Shown piece after piece: positions 1 through 8,481 of a DNA stretch of 64,000 bases; position 1 is the stretch's first letter, and every line of letters begins with the position of its first letter. The position numbers were made by a program, and so were the translations under genes. Source of the DNA: JAXMAR01 sp046350295 (GTDB lineage: Bacteria; Planctomycetota; Planctomycetia; Gemmatales; Gemmataceae); assembly GCA_046350295.1 (NCBI GenBank), contig JAXMAR010000009.1:123797-187796 (forward strand), read 5' to 3'. The notes under the pieces were generated by a model that did not search any database, was not told the origin of the DNA, and saw nothing but the letters and a program-made list of their open reading frames with translations.

Positions 1-133
1 AGAGGATGCCGCGCTCGTTGGCGGGGATGGCCTCATCGAGATCGATGCCTTCGCCGGGAGGGAAGAGGTCATCGGCGGGGGCCAGGACCGCGAAGAGGGC
101 AAAGGCAGCGAGGGTTGACGTCCAGCGCGGCAT
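1..133 (-). CDS. N-terminal part of a secreted protein, runs off the left edge
   Basis: Only the first 44 codons are present. The start codon is at 133, and the N-terminus reads MPRWTSTLAAFALFAVLAPA, a typical short signal peptide (basic, hydrophobic, Ala-rich), followed by an acidic stretch (DDLFPPGEGIDLDEA). The protein is therefore probably exported. Too little is visible to assign a family or function. Confidence 0.6.
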   Translation of the reverse strand, partial: MPRWTSTLAAFALFAVLAPADDLFPPGEGIDLDEAIPANERGIL

Positions 134-162
134 GCTGTGGTTTCCTGAAGAATTCGTGTGGA

Positions 163-936
163 TCAGCGTGATGCGTCGTCGATAACGGACCGGGCCCAGG
201 CGCTATCCGCTTCGGACAGCGGCGGGTTCGGCGTTCCCTGGTAGATGTAGTCCTTGTAGTAGGCGCGGTCGTAGACGGCGTGAAGCGTCTCTTGAAGAGG
301 AAGGAGCACATCGGGGCTGGACCCGCGCAATGGAACGGGGACGTTGGGTAGGGGGTCGCGGATCTTCAGAGGCCAGAACCCGGCTTCCGGCCGCTCGTCG
401 ACACGGCTGACGAGCACATAGTAATCGCAATCGGCCCTCTTCTCCAGGGGCATCCGCGGCCAGCCGCGCAAGAGATCGATCTCGACAAGGTGGGCGGCGC
501 TGCGGAGCAGGTTGGCGCGTTTGGCGAGGTATTGCTCGCGGTCGGAGCCGGGCCGCTTGTTGGTTGGACTGAGAAGCTCGATGACGGTCACGAGCTCGCG
601 GCTAATGCGGTCGCGAATCTCAAGGTAGCTTTCGGACTCGATCTCGACCGATGGAAGCAAGACGCGCGTGGGAGGCGCGGCGATCGCCACTCTCGCGGAG
701 GCGCCCGGCTCACTGTGCGGATTGCTCGCCACGCTGACATCGGCATGGCCCACCAAGAATCGCTTATTTGCGGGCGGTTCATGGATGTAGAGATGTTCTT
801 CGATCTTGACGATGTAATGCGGACTCACCTGAGGGCTGAGCGCATCGCGGAGCGCTGGGATGATGGCCTCGTGGAAGTCTTGCCAGACATCTTCTTGCTC
901 CAAGTACGGATTCATTCCCGGAAACGGCGATGGCAT
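163..936 (-). CDS. DUF4058 family protein
   Basis: 257-residue protein beginning MPSPFPGMNPYLEQ, the hallmark opening of DUF4058 proteins, which are common in planctomycetes and cyanobacteria and have no established function. The start at 936 is preferred over a Met ten codons upstream because an AGGAG lies about 7 bases before it and the family motif begins there. The middle part (VVTVIELLSPTNKRPGSDREQYLAKR spread over roughly residues 115-145) contains the E-x-LSP-x-NK segment conserved in the family; its fold has been compared with Uma2-like nucleases, but no activity is proven. It stands alone, divergent from the ABC exporter. Confidence 0.85.
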   Translation of the reverse strand: MPSPFPGMNPYLEQEDVWQDFHEAIIPALRDALSPQVSPHYIVKIEEHLYIHEPPANKRFLVGHADVSVASNPHSEPGASARVAIAAPPTRVLLPSVEIESESYLEIRDRISRELVTVIELLSPTNKRPGSDREQYLAKRANLLRSAAHLVEIDLLRGWPRMPLEKRADCDYYVLVSRVDERPEAGFWPLKIRDPLPNVPVPLRGSSPDVLLPLQETLHAVYDRAYYKDYIYQGTPNPPLSEADSAWARSVIDDASR

Positions 937-1053
937 GGCGGCTCCTCGGGGGAAAGACGCTAGCATTCTAGCCGAAGAAGCGACCCGCGCCGTCGATATT
1001 CACGAGCTTCGTGCTCTGGCCGCCGCGCTGAACCGCCGCGCCTCGTTCCTATA

Positions 1054-2010
1054 ATGCCCGGCATGCCTCTCGCGATCCAGTGCACCGGACTGCGCAAGAC
1101 CTACCCCGCCAAGCCACCCGTCGAGGCCGTGCGCGGACTCGACCTGCGCGTCGAGACCGGCGAATGCTTCGGCCTCCTGGGCCCTAACGGCGCCGGCAAG
1201 ACCACCACCCTCGAGATCCTCGAAGGCCTGCTCGACCCGACGGCCGGCGATGTCGAGCTGCTCGGCATGAACTGGCGCGACCACGAGAGGGCCTTGCGCG
1301 AGCGCATCGGCATCTCGCTCCAGGAAACGCGCCTTTCCGACAAGCTGACTGTCCGCGAGATCCTCACGCTCTTCCGCAGCTTCTATCAAAACGGCATTAC
1401 ACCCGATGAGGCGATCGCCCGCGTCAGCCTCGAGGAGAAGGAACGCAGCTATTACGAGAAGCTCTCCGGTGGGCAGAAGCAGCGCCTCGCAGTAGCCTGC
1501 GCTCTCGTCGGCGATCCCGAGCTGCTCTTCCTGGATGAGCCGACGACCGGCCTCGACCCGCAATCGCGGCGGCAGCTCTGGGACGTGATCCGCGAGTTCC
1601 GCAATCGCGGCCGTACCGTCCTCCTCACGACGCACGCCATGGACGAGGCGGAGCGGCTGTGTGACCGCGTCGCCATCGTCGACCACGGCCAGGTGATCGC
1701 CCTCGGCACGCCGCGCGAGCTGATCGCCCGCATCGGCGGTGACCACGTTGTCGATTTCCGCGTCAGCGGCAATCCGCCGCTGGACGAGGCGGCCCTGCAA
1801 ACGCTCCCCTCGGCCACCGGATTGCGCCATGACGGCGAGCTGATCAGCCTGACGGTGAGCGAGCCGCGCCTGGTCGTCCCCGGCTTGCTCGACTACCTCC
1901 GCGCCGGCAGCCTCGAATTGGCGGACCTGACCATCCGCTCCGCCACGCTCGAAGACGTCTTCGTCGCCCTTACCGGCCGCCACCTGCGCGACGAGAACGG
2001 CGCAAAGTAG
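1054..2010 (+). CDS. ABC-2 type exporter, ATP-binding subunit (DrrA-like)
   Basis: 318-residue ATPase that would power the membrane subunit encoded 51 bases downstream. Walker A GPNGAGKTT at residues 43-51, signature LSGGQ at 137-141, Walker B LLFLDEP at 157-163 and the switch His in TTHAMDEAE near 194 are all intact. The C-terminal 100 residues resemble the regulatory tail of DrrA/CcmA-type drug or polysaccharide exporters. Either Met1 or Met4 could be the start. Substrate unknown; the two-gene arrangement is typical of exporters for drugs, lipids or antibiotics. Confidence 0.93.
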   Translation: MPGMPLAIQCTGLRKTYPAKPPVEAVRGLDLRVETGECFGLLGPNGAGKTTTLEILEGLLDPTAGDVELLGMNWRDHERALRERIGISLQETRLSDKLTVREILTLFRSFYQNGITPDEAIARVSLEEKERSYYEKLSGGQKQRLAVACALVGDPELLFLDEPTTGLDPQSRRQLWDVIREFRNRGRTVLLTTHAMDEAERLCDRVAIVDHGQVIALGTPRELIARIGGDHVVDFRVSGNPPLDEAALQTLPSATGLRHDGELISLTVSEPRLVVPGLLDYLRAGSLELADLTIRSATLEDVFVALTGRHLRDENGAK

Positions 2011-2061
2011 TCGACGCGCGGAGCGAGTCGACTACGAGGCGGTCACGCCGAGGAAAACGAC

Positions 2062-3114
2062 ATGGCCCAATCCCGCTGGTCTCCTCTCTGGCAGCTGACG
2101 CAGGCCCGGCTCAAGGAGTTCTTCCGCATCCCCGAAGCCGTCTTCTGGGTCTACGGCTTCCCGCTCCTCATGACGGTCGCGCTCGGCATCGCCTTCCGCA
2201 CCAAGCCGGTCGAGAAGTTCACGATCGACGTGATCGAAGGCTCGGCTCCTGATCTCGTCAGCGTCCTGGGCGCCGACAAACGTTTCGACGTGGAAGAGAA
2301 ACCGGAAGCCGAGGCCCGACAACGACTCAAGCGTGCCCGAACCGAGCTGCTCATCGAGATGTCCCGCGACAAGGACGGTCCGCGCCTCCTCTACTGGTAC
2401 GACCCCAACCGGACCGAGAGCGTCGCGGCCCGCAACCTGGTCGACGACGTGCTGGTGCGGTCCAAGACGCCGGGCGACGTGCTGCCGACGAGCGACCGCG
2501 CCTTCGAGCAGCCCGGCTCGCGCTACATCGACTTCCTCGTTCCCGGCCTTCTCGGCATGAATCTGATGGGGGGCGGGCTCTGGGGCGTCGGGTTCGTCGT
2601 CGTCGACCTGCGCGTCCGCAAGCTGCTCAAGCGCTTCCTCGCGACACCAATGCGGCGCAGCGACTTCCTCCTCGCCTTGATGCTGTCCCGTCTCCTCTTC
2701 ATGATCCCCGAGGTGCTCACGCTCCTCCTCTTCGCCTGGTTCGCCTTCGCCGTCGGCGTGCAAGGCTCCGTCTTCACGCTCCTCGTCGTCATTTTCCTCG
2801 GCGCCGCGTCGTTCGCCGGCCTTGGCCTGTTGGTCGCAAGTCGGGCCAGGACGAACGAAGCCGTCTCCGGCCTGATGAACCTGGTGATGCTGCCGATGTG
2901 GATCCTCTCCGGCGTCTTCTTCTCGAGCGAACGTTTCCCCGCCGAGATCCAGCCGCTGATCCAGGCCTTGCCGCTGACGGCGCTCAACGATTCGCTGCGC
3001 GCCGTGATGCTCGACGGCGCCGGCTTCGCCGACATCGCCGGCAAGCTGGCGATCCTGGCCGCGTGGGGTGGGATCAGCTTTGCCATCGCGCTGCGATTCT
3101 TCCGCTGGCGGTGA
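2062..3114 (+). CDS. ABC-2 type exporter, membrane subunit
   Basis: 350 residues. One membrane helix near the N-terminus (about residues 27-45), then a hydrophilic extracytoplasmic domain of about 130 residues, then five hydrophobic segments from about residue 155 to the end. This is the ABC-2 permease topology (ABC2_membrane_3 type) and it pairs with the ATPase just upstream. The end of the protein (SFAIALRFFRWR) is a typical basic cytoplasmic tail. Substrate unknown. Confidence 0.88.
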   Translation: MAQSRWSPLWQLTQARLKEFFRIPEAVFWVYGFPLLMTVALGIAFRTKPVEKFTIDVIEGSAPDLVSVLGADKRFDVEEKPEAEARQRLKRARTELLIEMSRDKDGPRLLYWYDPNRTESVAARNLVDDVLVRSKTPGDVLPTSDRAFEQPGSRYIDFLVPGLLGMNLMGGGLWGVGFVVVDLRVRKLLKRFLATPMRRSDFLLALMLSRLLFMIPEVLTLLLFAWFAFAVGVQGSVFTLLVVIFLGAASFAGLGLLVASRARTNEAVSGLMNLVMLPMWILSGVFFSSERFPAEIQPLIQALPLTALNDSLRAVMLDGAGFADIAGKLAILAAWGGISFAIALRFFRWR

Positions 3115-3120
3115 CGGGCG

Positions 3121-3155
3121 CTGGCGAAGGGATTCCTGGCGAAGGGATTCCTGGC
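3121..3155. repeat. Short tandem repeat after the ABC operon
   Basis: Two perfect copies of a 15-base unit (ctggcgaagggattc) plus five bases of a third, immediately after the permease stop codon. No function is evident. Confidence 0.7.
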
Positions 3156-3174
3156 TCAGGTTGTTCTCTTCCGG

Positions 3175-3507
3175 TCAGATGGATGGGAGATCGCGCGGTC
3201 TGAGCGGCGGTTGGCCATGACCACGAACGCGCAGAATGATGACGTGCTTTTCCGTTACCTCAAAGAGAATGCGATACCTTCTGCCGCGCGGAGTCTTGAA
3301 AAACGCCTGTCGGATTGTCCGATTCCAACGGGATAGGACCTCCGCCGCGAGCGAATAGCGGTCTGGGTCCGCGGCGATGCCTGCGACTGCCTCGAAGAAG
3401 GCGTCGTACCAGGTTTGCGCGCCTTGCGGCGAACGCCGGGCCAACCAGACGAAGATGGCGTCCACGTCGGCGCGGGCCCTTGCGGTGATTCGGACGAGCC
3501 GCTTCAT
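3175..3507 (-). CDS. RelE/ParE superfamily toxin
   Basis: 110-residue basic protein. The beginning (VRITARARADVDAIFVWLARRS) and the end (RRYRILFEVTEKHVIILRVRGHGQPP) match the ParE/RelE plasmid-stabilisation toxin fold: an N-terminal helical hairpin and a C-terminal beta-strand ending with H-G-x-x-P. Such toxins block gyrase (ParE) or cleave ribosome-bound mRNA (RelE); which applies here cannot be told. Its start overlaps the stop of the upstream antitoxin-like gene by 4 bases, indicating translational coupling. Confidence 0.85.
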   Translation of the reverse strand: MKRLVRITARARADVDAIFVWLARRSPQGAQTWYDAFFEAVAGIAADPDRYSLAAEVLSRWNRTIRQAFFKTPRGRRYRILFEVTEKHVIILRVRGHGQPPLRPRDLPSI

Positions 3508-3761
3508 GATTTGGGCGGAAATCCGTGTCGTCTGCGAAAGTCCTTGTCAAACTGGTCAAAAGGTACACCCGTGTCGCCCTTTTCAATGTCATCGATGGCC
3601 TCTTGGAGCGCCGCAACATCGTCTTCTTCCATTGCGGCGTTCGGGTGGAGCGATCGCCATTCGTCGAGAACTTGTTCCGGCGACAGGGCGGCTTCCCCCT
3701 TCTGTACTTTTTCGCCCACGAATCGGTAGAAATCAGGCAATTCACCGAGCGATTGGTTCAT
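3504..3761 (-). CDS. Antitoxin partner of the RelE/ParE-type toxin
   Basis: 85-residue acidic protein placed directly before the toxin gene with a 4-base overlap. The Met at 3761 is chosen because a strong GGAGG lies about 6 bases upstream; an upstream in-frame Met would put the ribosome site inside the coding region. The sequence (LSPEQVLDEWRSLHP, then EEDDVAALQEAIDDIEKGDTGVPF in its middle) resembles antitoxin-type proteins seen beside ParE toxins in cyanobacteria and planctomycetes. Role inferred mainly from gene order and acidity. No classical DNA-binding motif is obvious. Confidence 0.75.
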   Translation of the reverse strand: MNQSLGELPDFYRFVGEKVQKGEAALSPEQVLDEWRSLHPNAAMEEDDVAALQEAIDDIEKGDTGVPFDQFDKDFRRRHGFPPKS

Positions 3762-3798
3762 GATCGCCTCCTTCCAAACCATATTATCTCGTATCGCG

Positions 3799-5652
3799 TC
3801 ATGGCGTCATCGCGAAGAACCGGCCACGTTGGTCGGACAACGGCTGCGTGCGGACCTTGAAACCGTGGCGGCCGAGCAGAGCGCAAAGCTCCGCGAGGTC
3901 GCGCGCGCGGTCCGTTTCATCACGTAGCTCATAATCGCCGATGATGTTCCGGCAGAACGAGAGATCGCGCGCGTCCGTCAGAAGCCGCCACAGACGCCGC
4001 CCGCAGCTCAGCTTGAGCAGATGGACGGGGCGAGTCGAATCGGGCAACCGCTCGCCGGCGACGACCGCCACGCGCTCGCCCCAGTAGCGCAGGTTGCGGC
4101 GCGGTATTTCCGGATCGTCTTCGAAAAGCAAAACCTCGGCAGCCCCATGGCGGCACGCGGCGTGGGCGAAGGCGCCGATCTCGTCGCCGACGGCGACGAC
4201 AAGGGCACCGGCCGGCAGCGTATCCGGCAAGCGATAGATGTTTTGATAGACGACTTCTTCCCAGAGCCAGGCGTCGTCGCGGCCGGGGCGAAAGCGGGCG
4301 GGCTCGTGGTCGAACCAGCGTCGCTTGAACTCGCGGAAGTAGGAGAAGGCGAGGTCTTCGCCAGGGAGGCCTGGCTGGTAGGTGGTTTCGGCGGTGCGGA
4401 CCTGGCCAAGATAAAGCTTGTCGGCCCCGGGGACGTGGCATTTCAGCGCCGCGAGGGGAAGGCGAAACTTGTCATCGCAGCGGTGTACCAGAAGGGGCGT
4501 GCGGCCGTCCGGGCCGCAGAAGAGGAAGGCGACCCGGTCCCAGCGCGGCTGTCTCTCATAGAAGGTGATCGGCGTGTGGCGCTGCTCCAGCACGCCGCGC
4601 AGGACGTCCTGATCGCCGAAGCCGTGCCTGTAGGAGTAGTCGGCCCGCTCGTTCCACCACTGGGCGAGCTGCAGCTCGGACCAACGGCGTCGCTTGTCGA
4701 TGAGGAACTGACCGCCGCTGAGGGGGGGACTGCCGGTGGGGGTTGCGTTGTAGACGTGCCGGCGGAGATGGCCGTCGGCGCTCCAGAAGTCGGGCCAAAG
4801 GACCGTGCCGCTGTGGTCGTCGTCGAAGAGCGTCGTCAGGTCTCCCACGGGATAGCAATCGCTATCCATGTAGAAAACCTCTTCGAAGGAGGAATGGAGG
4901 ACCGCATAAAACTTGCTCGTCCAACCGCCCTTGAGCCGGCTGGGGGCGACGCGCTCCATGTGCTCGTCGAGATCGCGGCAGCGGACGTTGAACGGGCGCA
5001 GCCAGGTTTCGACGACCGGTTCGGTCGGCGCGTGATGCCAAACCTCGATGGGCAGGCGGCAGCCGAAGTGGCGGATCATGCGGACGGCGACGTAGACGCC
5101 GGCGAAAAAGGCGCCGCCGCCGAGGATGACGATACCGCGGCCGGCATACTTTTCCTCCGGGTAAGGCGGCAGCGCCCGGGCGAACTCGGCGGCAAGTTGA
5201 CGATGGGCTTCGAGGGCCGTGCCCCAGTAGGGCCAGTCGGGAGGCCAATCGCGGCGCGGACCGCGCAGCAGACGCGTCATCGTCGCGACGGAGTTCTCGG
5301 CGGCGCCCGGGGCGCCGGAGCGCGGCTTGTAATCCGGGCACGTCGCGCAGCAGCGCGTTCCGGGCGCCGGCGTGAGGGGAGTGCAGAGGCCATGCTTGCC
5401 GCAGGAATGCGCCTCAAGCGCGTGCCGCTCTTCGTGGCGTGGCGCCCCGTTGGCGCCGGCGTCAGCCGGGTTGCCACGATAGAGGCAGGGCAAGCGCGGC
5501 CCGGGCACGACCTCCCCATGGGCGCGGTCCGGCGCGGGGCAGGCGCCGCACAGATCAGCGGGGAAAGGACCGTTGATCTTGAGCAACGGCGACGAGCAGA
5601 GCTGCAGGCCGGATTCGGCCGGCATGCGAAACTGGCAGAGCGGCAGTTCCAT
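3799..5652 (-). CDS. Cys-rich glycosyltransferase, alpha-mannosyltransferase (MNN/GT71)-like
   Basis: 617 residues with three parts. The first about 125 residues are Cys-rich, with C-x-x-C pairs (LCGAC, CCATC), suggesting metal binding. Residues about 170-400 look like the fungal-type MNN1/MNN2 alpha-mannosyltransferase fold: GGGAFFAGVYVAVRMI, then SKFYAVLHSSFEEVFYMDSD with a D-x-D at 263-265 for nucleotide-sugar/metal binding, and a G-D-Q-D further on. The last about 130 residues (VVAVGDEIGAFAHAACRHG) resemble an FkbM/Rossmann methyltransferase-like segment. The start at 5652 lies 2 bases after the upstream stop codon, so it is the third gene of a kinase operon. Sugar and acceptor unknown; the MNN-like call is from motif memory. 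Confidence 0.7.
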   Translation of the reverse strand: MELPLCQFRMPAESGLQLCSSPLLKINGPFPADLCGACPAPDRAHGEVVPGPRLPCLYRGNPADAGANGAPRHEERHALEAHSCGKHGLCTPLTPAPGTRCCATCPDYKPRSGAPGAAENSVATMTRLLRGPRRDWPPDWPYWGTALEAHRQLAAEFARALPPYPEEKYAGRGIVILGGGAFFAGVYVAVRMIRHFGCRLPIEVWHHAPTEPVVETWLRPFNVRCRDLDEHMERVAPSRLKGGWTSKFYAVLHSSFEEVFYMDSDCYPVGDLTTLFDDDHSGTVLWPDFWSADGHLRRHVYNATPTGSPPLSGGQFLIDKRRRWSELQLAQWWNERADYSYRHGFGDQDVLRGVLEQRHTPITFYERQPRWDRVAFLFCGPDGRTPLLVHRCDDKFRLPLAALKCHVPGADKLYLGQVRTAETTYQPGLPGEDLAFSYFREFKRRWFDHEPARFRPGRDDAWLWEEVVYQNIYRLPDTLPAGALVVAVGDEIGAFAHAACRHGAAEVLLFEDDPEIPRRNLRYWGERVAVVAGERLPDSTRPVHLLKLSCGRRLWRLLTDARDLSFCRNIIGDYELRDETDRARDLAELCALLGRHGFKVRTQPLSDQRGRFFAMTP

Positions 5653-5654
5653 GA

Positions 5655-6566
5655 TCAGGCGGGCAGGAGAAGGACTTTCGCGGGCAGCTCGCACAGTCCG
5701 GCCGAGCTGGCGACTAGGTGCATCTCGTTGGCGCCGGCGCTGTCCCAGGCGCTTTCGTGGCGGCGGTAGGCGATCCAGGCGCCCGGCGCCTGATCGATGT
5801 TGCTCAGCACGTCAAGATACCAGTAGCCGTCGGCCGGATGGTGGCTGAGGCGCCAGACACTGGCGCCCTTGGTGCTGAAGAGGTTGACCGGGAGCGAACA
5901 AATCCAGCGACACTTGTCCGGGTGCTCGCGGTCGAAGCGGATGACCCAGGCGCCGTTGAGAGCGGTGCACTTCTGGCACTTGAGGTTCGCGGCCCCGGCG
6001 ACACTGAAGCGGAGCGCTTCGGGCATTCCCGCCCAGCGGCTCAGCTCTCCCTTGAGGGGCAAGGCGCGCAGGGCGAGCGGCCCGGACCAGCTCGAACCCG
6101 AGCCCGATCCCCCGTAGCCCATGCACTCGGTGCCGTCCGCGGCGTAGGGCGTGAAGCGGACGCAGCGCGCCAGGTAACCGTCGTTGCCCCAGTCGTTCCA
6201 AACGGTCAACACGTTTTCTTGCTCGAGGGCGACGACGGGCAGCTCGAGGTCATTTGAATGGTCGAAAGCCCAGGCGCCGGACGTCGTCGCGTAGGTCCAC
6301 GGGCAGTGCAGGGGCGGGTCCAGAGTTTCGAGCGGCGCAGTGTCCACCTTGGCGAAGACGTGCCGCGTCCCGGTCGAGTTGTCCCCGGTGACGCAAATGA
6401 CATACTGACCCGCCGTGTTGAGACGGGCCGGCGTCCGCGCATTCAATACCGGTCGGCTCACGCTGGGGGAGACGAGGGCGGTCAGGCGCTGGAGCCTGCT
6501 GTCCGCCGATTCGGTGATGTTCAGGTCCAGGCGGAGACGGAGGGGCATTTCTCGTTCGCGAGTCAT
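5655..6566 (-). CDS. Uncharacterised protein, middle gene of kinase-glycosyltransferase operon
   Basis: 303 residues, no recognised family. It starts MTREREMPLRLRLDLNITE with no signal peptide. It is rich in Trp, Gly and Ser, includes GYGGSGSGSSWSG, and carries one C-x-x-C pair (LKCQKC) in the second half, as does its downstream neighbour. Its start abuts the stop of the kinase gene (no gap) and its stop lies 2 bases before the glycosyltransferase start, so the three genes are almost certainly co-transcribed. The composition suggests a beta-rich structural or carbohydrate-contacting protein, but that is only a guess. Confidence 0.75.
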   Translation of the reverse strand: MTREREMPLRLRLDLNITESADSRLQRLTALVSPSVSRPVLNARTPARLNTAGQYVICVTGDNSTGTRHVFAKVDTAPLETLDPPLHCPWTYATTSGAWAFDHSNDLELPVVALEQENVLTVWNDWGNDGYLARCVRFTPYAADGTECMGYGGSGSGSSWSGPLALRALPLKGELSRWAGMPEALRFSVAGAANLKCQKCTALNGAWVIRFDREHPDKCRWICSLPVNLFSTKGASVWRLSHHPADGYWYLDVLSNIDQAPGAWIAYRRHESAWDSAGANEMHLVASSAGLCELPAKVLLLPA

Positions 6567-8336
6567 CTACTTCTCCTCGGGTGGGTTCAAGCGCGCTGAG
6601 GTGACAAAAGTGGCGCCCGAGTCGGCGTAAACGCCAAACGGGCCGGTCAACTCCGCGCCGACCGGGGCGTCGGGCGGCAAGCGGTCGGTGAAATCCTGGT
6701 GATCGAAGAGCAGACGCGTCAGCTTGCCGGCCTCGACGCGGACACGGACACGGTGCTCGGGACGGTATGGAGGTCTGGCCGGTATGTCGACGTTGAAGAC
6801 GGTGCGATCGCCGCCGCGGGGCTCATCGGTCAGCCAGTGCCGGTCGAGGCGGATGTCAACGATATCGACGCCGCCGCGGTTGACGAAGCGGTAAGTGAAC
6901 AGGACACTCGTCGCTCGTTTGATCCCCTTCTTGTCCCGCGCCGACTGGTAGCCCAGGAAGGCGCCGGCGGTTCCCATGGGCAGATTGCGATGCAAGACGA
7001 TTTCGAGGTCGAGGGCGCCCGCAGCCTCGCCGAGTCTGATGAAACAGGGCCGATCAGTATCGAAGTGCAGCTCTCTCTGGTCGGGCTTGGTCACAAGGCT
7101 GAACTTCTTGCCGGATTCCAGTACTGTGGGCGCGAGTGCGAGCAGGTCGTTCGGATCGTTCTTTCCCTTCGGCGCGTCCGGCTCGCCACCGGGGCGATTG
7201 AACCAGAAGAACGCGGCGATCGCGATGGCGGCGAGGAAGACGCCGAGGAGGAGCGGCGCGAGACGGCGGCGGCGCGGCGGCGCCTGCGCCTGCGGAAGCG
7301 TCCCTCCCAGTGTCGTCTGCCCGTTCGAGGTTTGCTGTTCGGTGCTGGAAGCGAAGGGAAGGGACACCTCTCCGGGTCGAACTTGTTCCGGCGTCTTGTC
7401 GCGGTAGGAGGCGATCAAAGCGACGAGATCGGCCCCCACCGCGAACCCTGCCAGTGCGTCGGACAACTCACGCGGCGTCGCGAAGCGCTGTTCGGGGCGT
7501 TTCGCCAGAAGCTTGAGAACGATGTCCGAAAGCGGCCCCGGAGTCTCCGGGCGCAGCTCGTGGAGGGGTGGCGGCGGCGTCTGGGCATGGGCCAGGACTT
7601 TCTGCGCCACATTAAGATGGTTCGCTTGAAACGGAGGCCGGCCGATGAGCAGGAAATGGATCGTGCAGCCCAGGCTGTAAAGATCGGCGCGGCCGTCCAC
7701 TTCATGCGAGTTACTGGCCTGCTCGGGGGCCATGTAATCGAAAGTGCCCAGCAGCTCACCCGGACGGGTCAGCTCGTCGGCGCTGAGGGGCCGGCCGAGG
7801 CGAACGAGTCCAAGGTCGAGTAGTTTGACGACGCCGCTGTCGCAAAGATAAAGGTTGGAGGGCTTGATGTCGCGATGGATCAGGCCCTGGGCATGAGCGT
7901 ATTCGAGGCCGAGGCAGGCCTGGCGGATAAGGGCGCAGGCATCGGGGACGGAGAGAGGCCCGAGGCTGCGGACCAGGTGAAACAGGTCGGCGCCGCTGAG
8001 CTCTTCCATGACGAGGAACGGGTGGCCGTGCCAATCGCCGGCGTCGGTGGCGCGGACGACGTTGACATGGTCGAGCCGGCCAAGCGCCTCCATTTCGTGC
8101 AGGAAGCGCTGGCGCAGGCGCTCGGAGTCGGTTTCGTTCTGGCGGAGGAACTTGATGGCGACGTTGCGCTTGAGGCGGACGTGCCTGGCGCGGTAGACCT
8201 CCCCCATCCCCCCCTGGCCGAGTCGGGCAAGGAGGCGATACTGTCCGATCTGGGGGGCGGCGGCATCCTCGTTGGGCGTCGTAGGGTGCGGACCGAGATC
8301 GGCGGAATCATAACCTCGTGTGGACGACGCGGACAT
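6567..8336 (-). CDS. Membrane-anchored Ser/Thr protein kinase (Hanks type)
   Basis: 589 residues. Kinase domain about 33-300: Gly loop GQGGMGEV at 40-47, ATP-binding Lys62, catalytic HRDIKPSN at 154-161, metal-binding DLG (instead of DFG) at 174-176, and APEQ at 203-206. A single membrane helix (about 359-379, after RRRR) separates it from an external domain of about 200 residues without a recognised family. This is a PknB-like arrangement: an outside sensor and an inside kinase. It is the first gene of a tight three-gene operon with an unknown protein and a glycosyltransferase, so those may be under its control; that link is inference. Confidence 0.93.
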   Translation of the reverse strand: MSASSTRGYDSADLGPHPTTPNEDAAAPQIGQYRLLARLGQGGMGEVYRARHVRLKRNVAIKFLRQNETDSERLRQRFLHEMEALGRLDHVNVVRATDAGDWHGHPFLVMEELSGADLFHLVRSLGPLSVPDACALIRQACLGLEYAHAQGLIHRDIKPSNLYLCDSGVVKLLDLGLVRLGRPLSADELTRPGELLGTFDYMAPEQASNSHEVDGRADLYSLGCTIHFLLIGRPPFQANHLNVAQKVLAHAQTPPPPLHELRPETPGPLSDIVLKLLAKRPEQRFATPRELSDALAGFAVGADLVALIASYRDKTPEQVRPGEVSLPFASSTEQQTSNGQTTLGGTLPQAQAPPRRRRLAPLLLGVFLAAIAIAAFFWFNRPGGEPDAPKGKNDPNDLLALAPTVLESGKKFSLVTKPDQRELHFDTDRPCFIRLGEAAGALDLEIVLHRNLPMGTAGAFLGYQSARDKKGIKRATSVLFTYRFVNRGGVDIVDIRLDRHWLTDEPRGGDRTVFNVDIPARPPYRPEHRVRVRVEAGKLTRLLFDHQDFTDRLPPDAPVGAELTGPFGVYADSGATFVTSARLNPPEEK

Positions 8337-8481
8337 GGGACGCCCGTTGCGGTGCTGGGAGTGAGGGCATTCTAAACGGGCCGGGAAGGGATGTCGATTG
8401 TTTTCCGGACCGGACCCGTGTAAAACCGAAGCATCTCCTTCGTCGTCTTAACGATGAAGTCCAACGAAAAGGAGCGAAACC

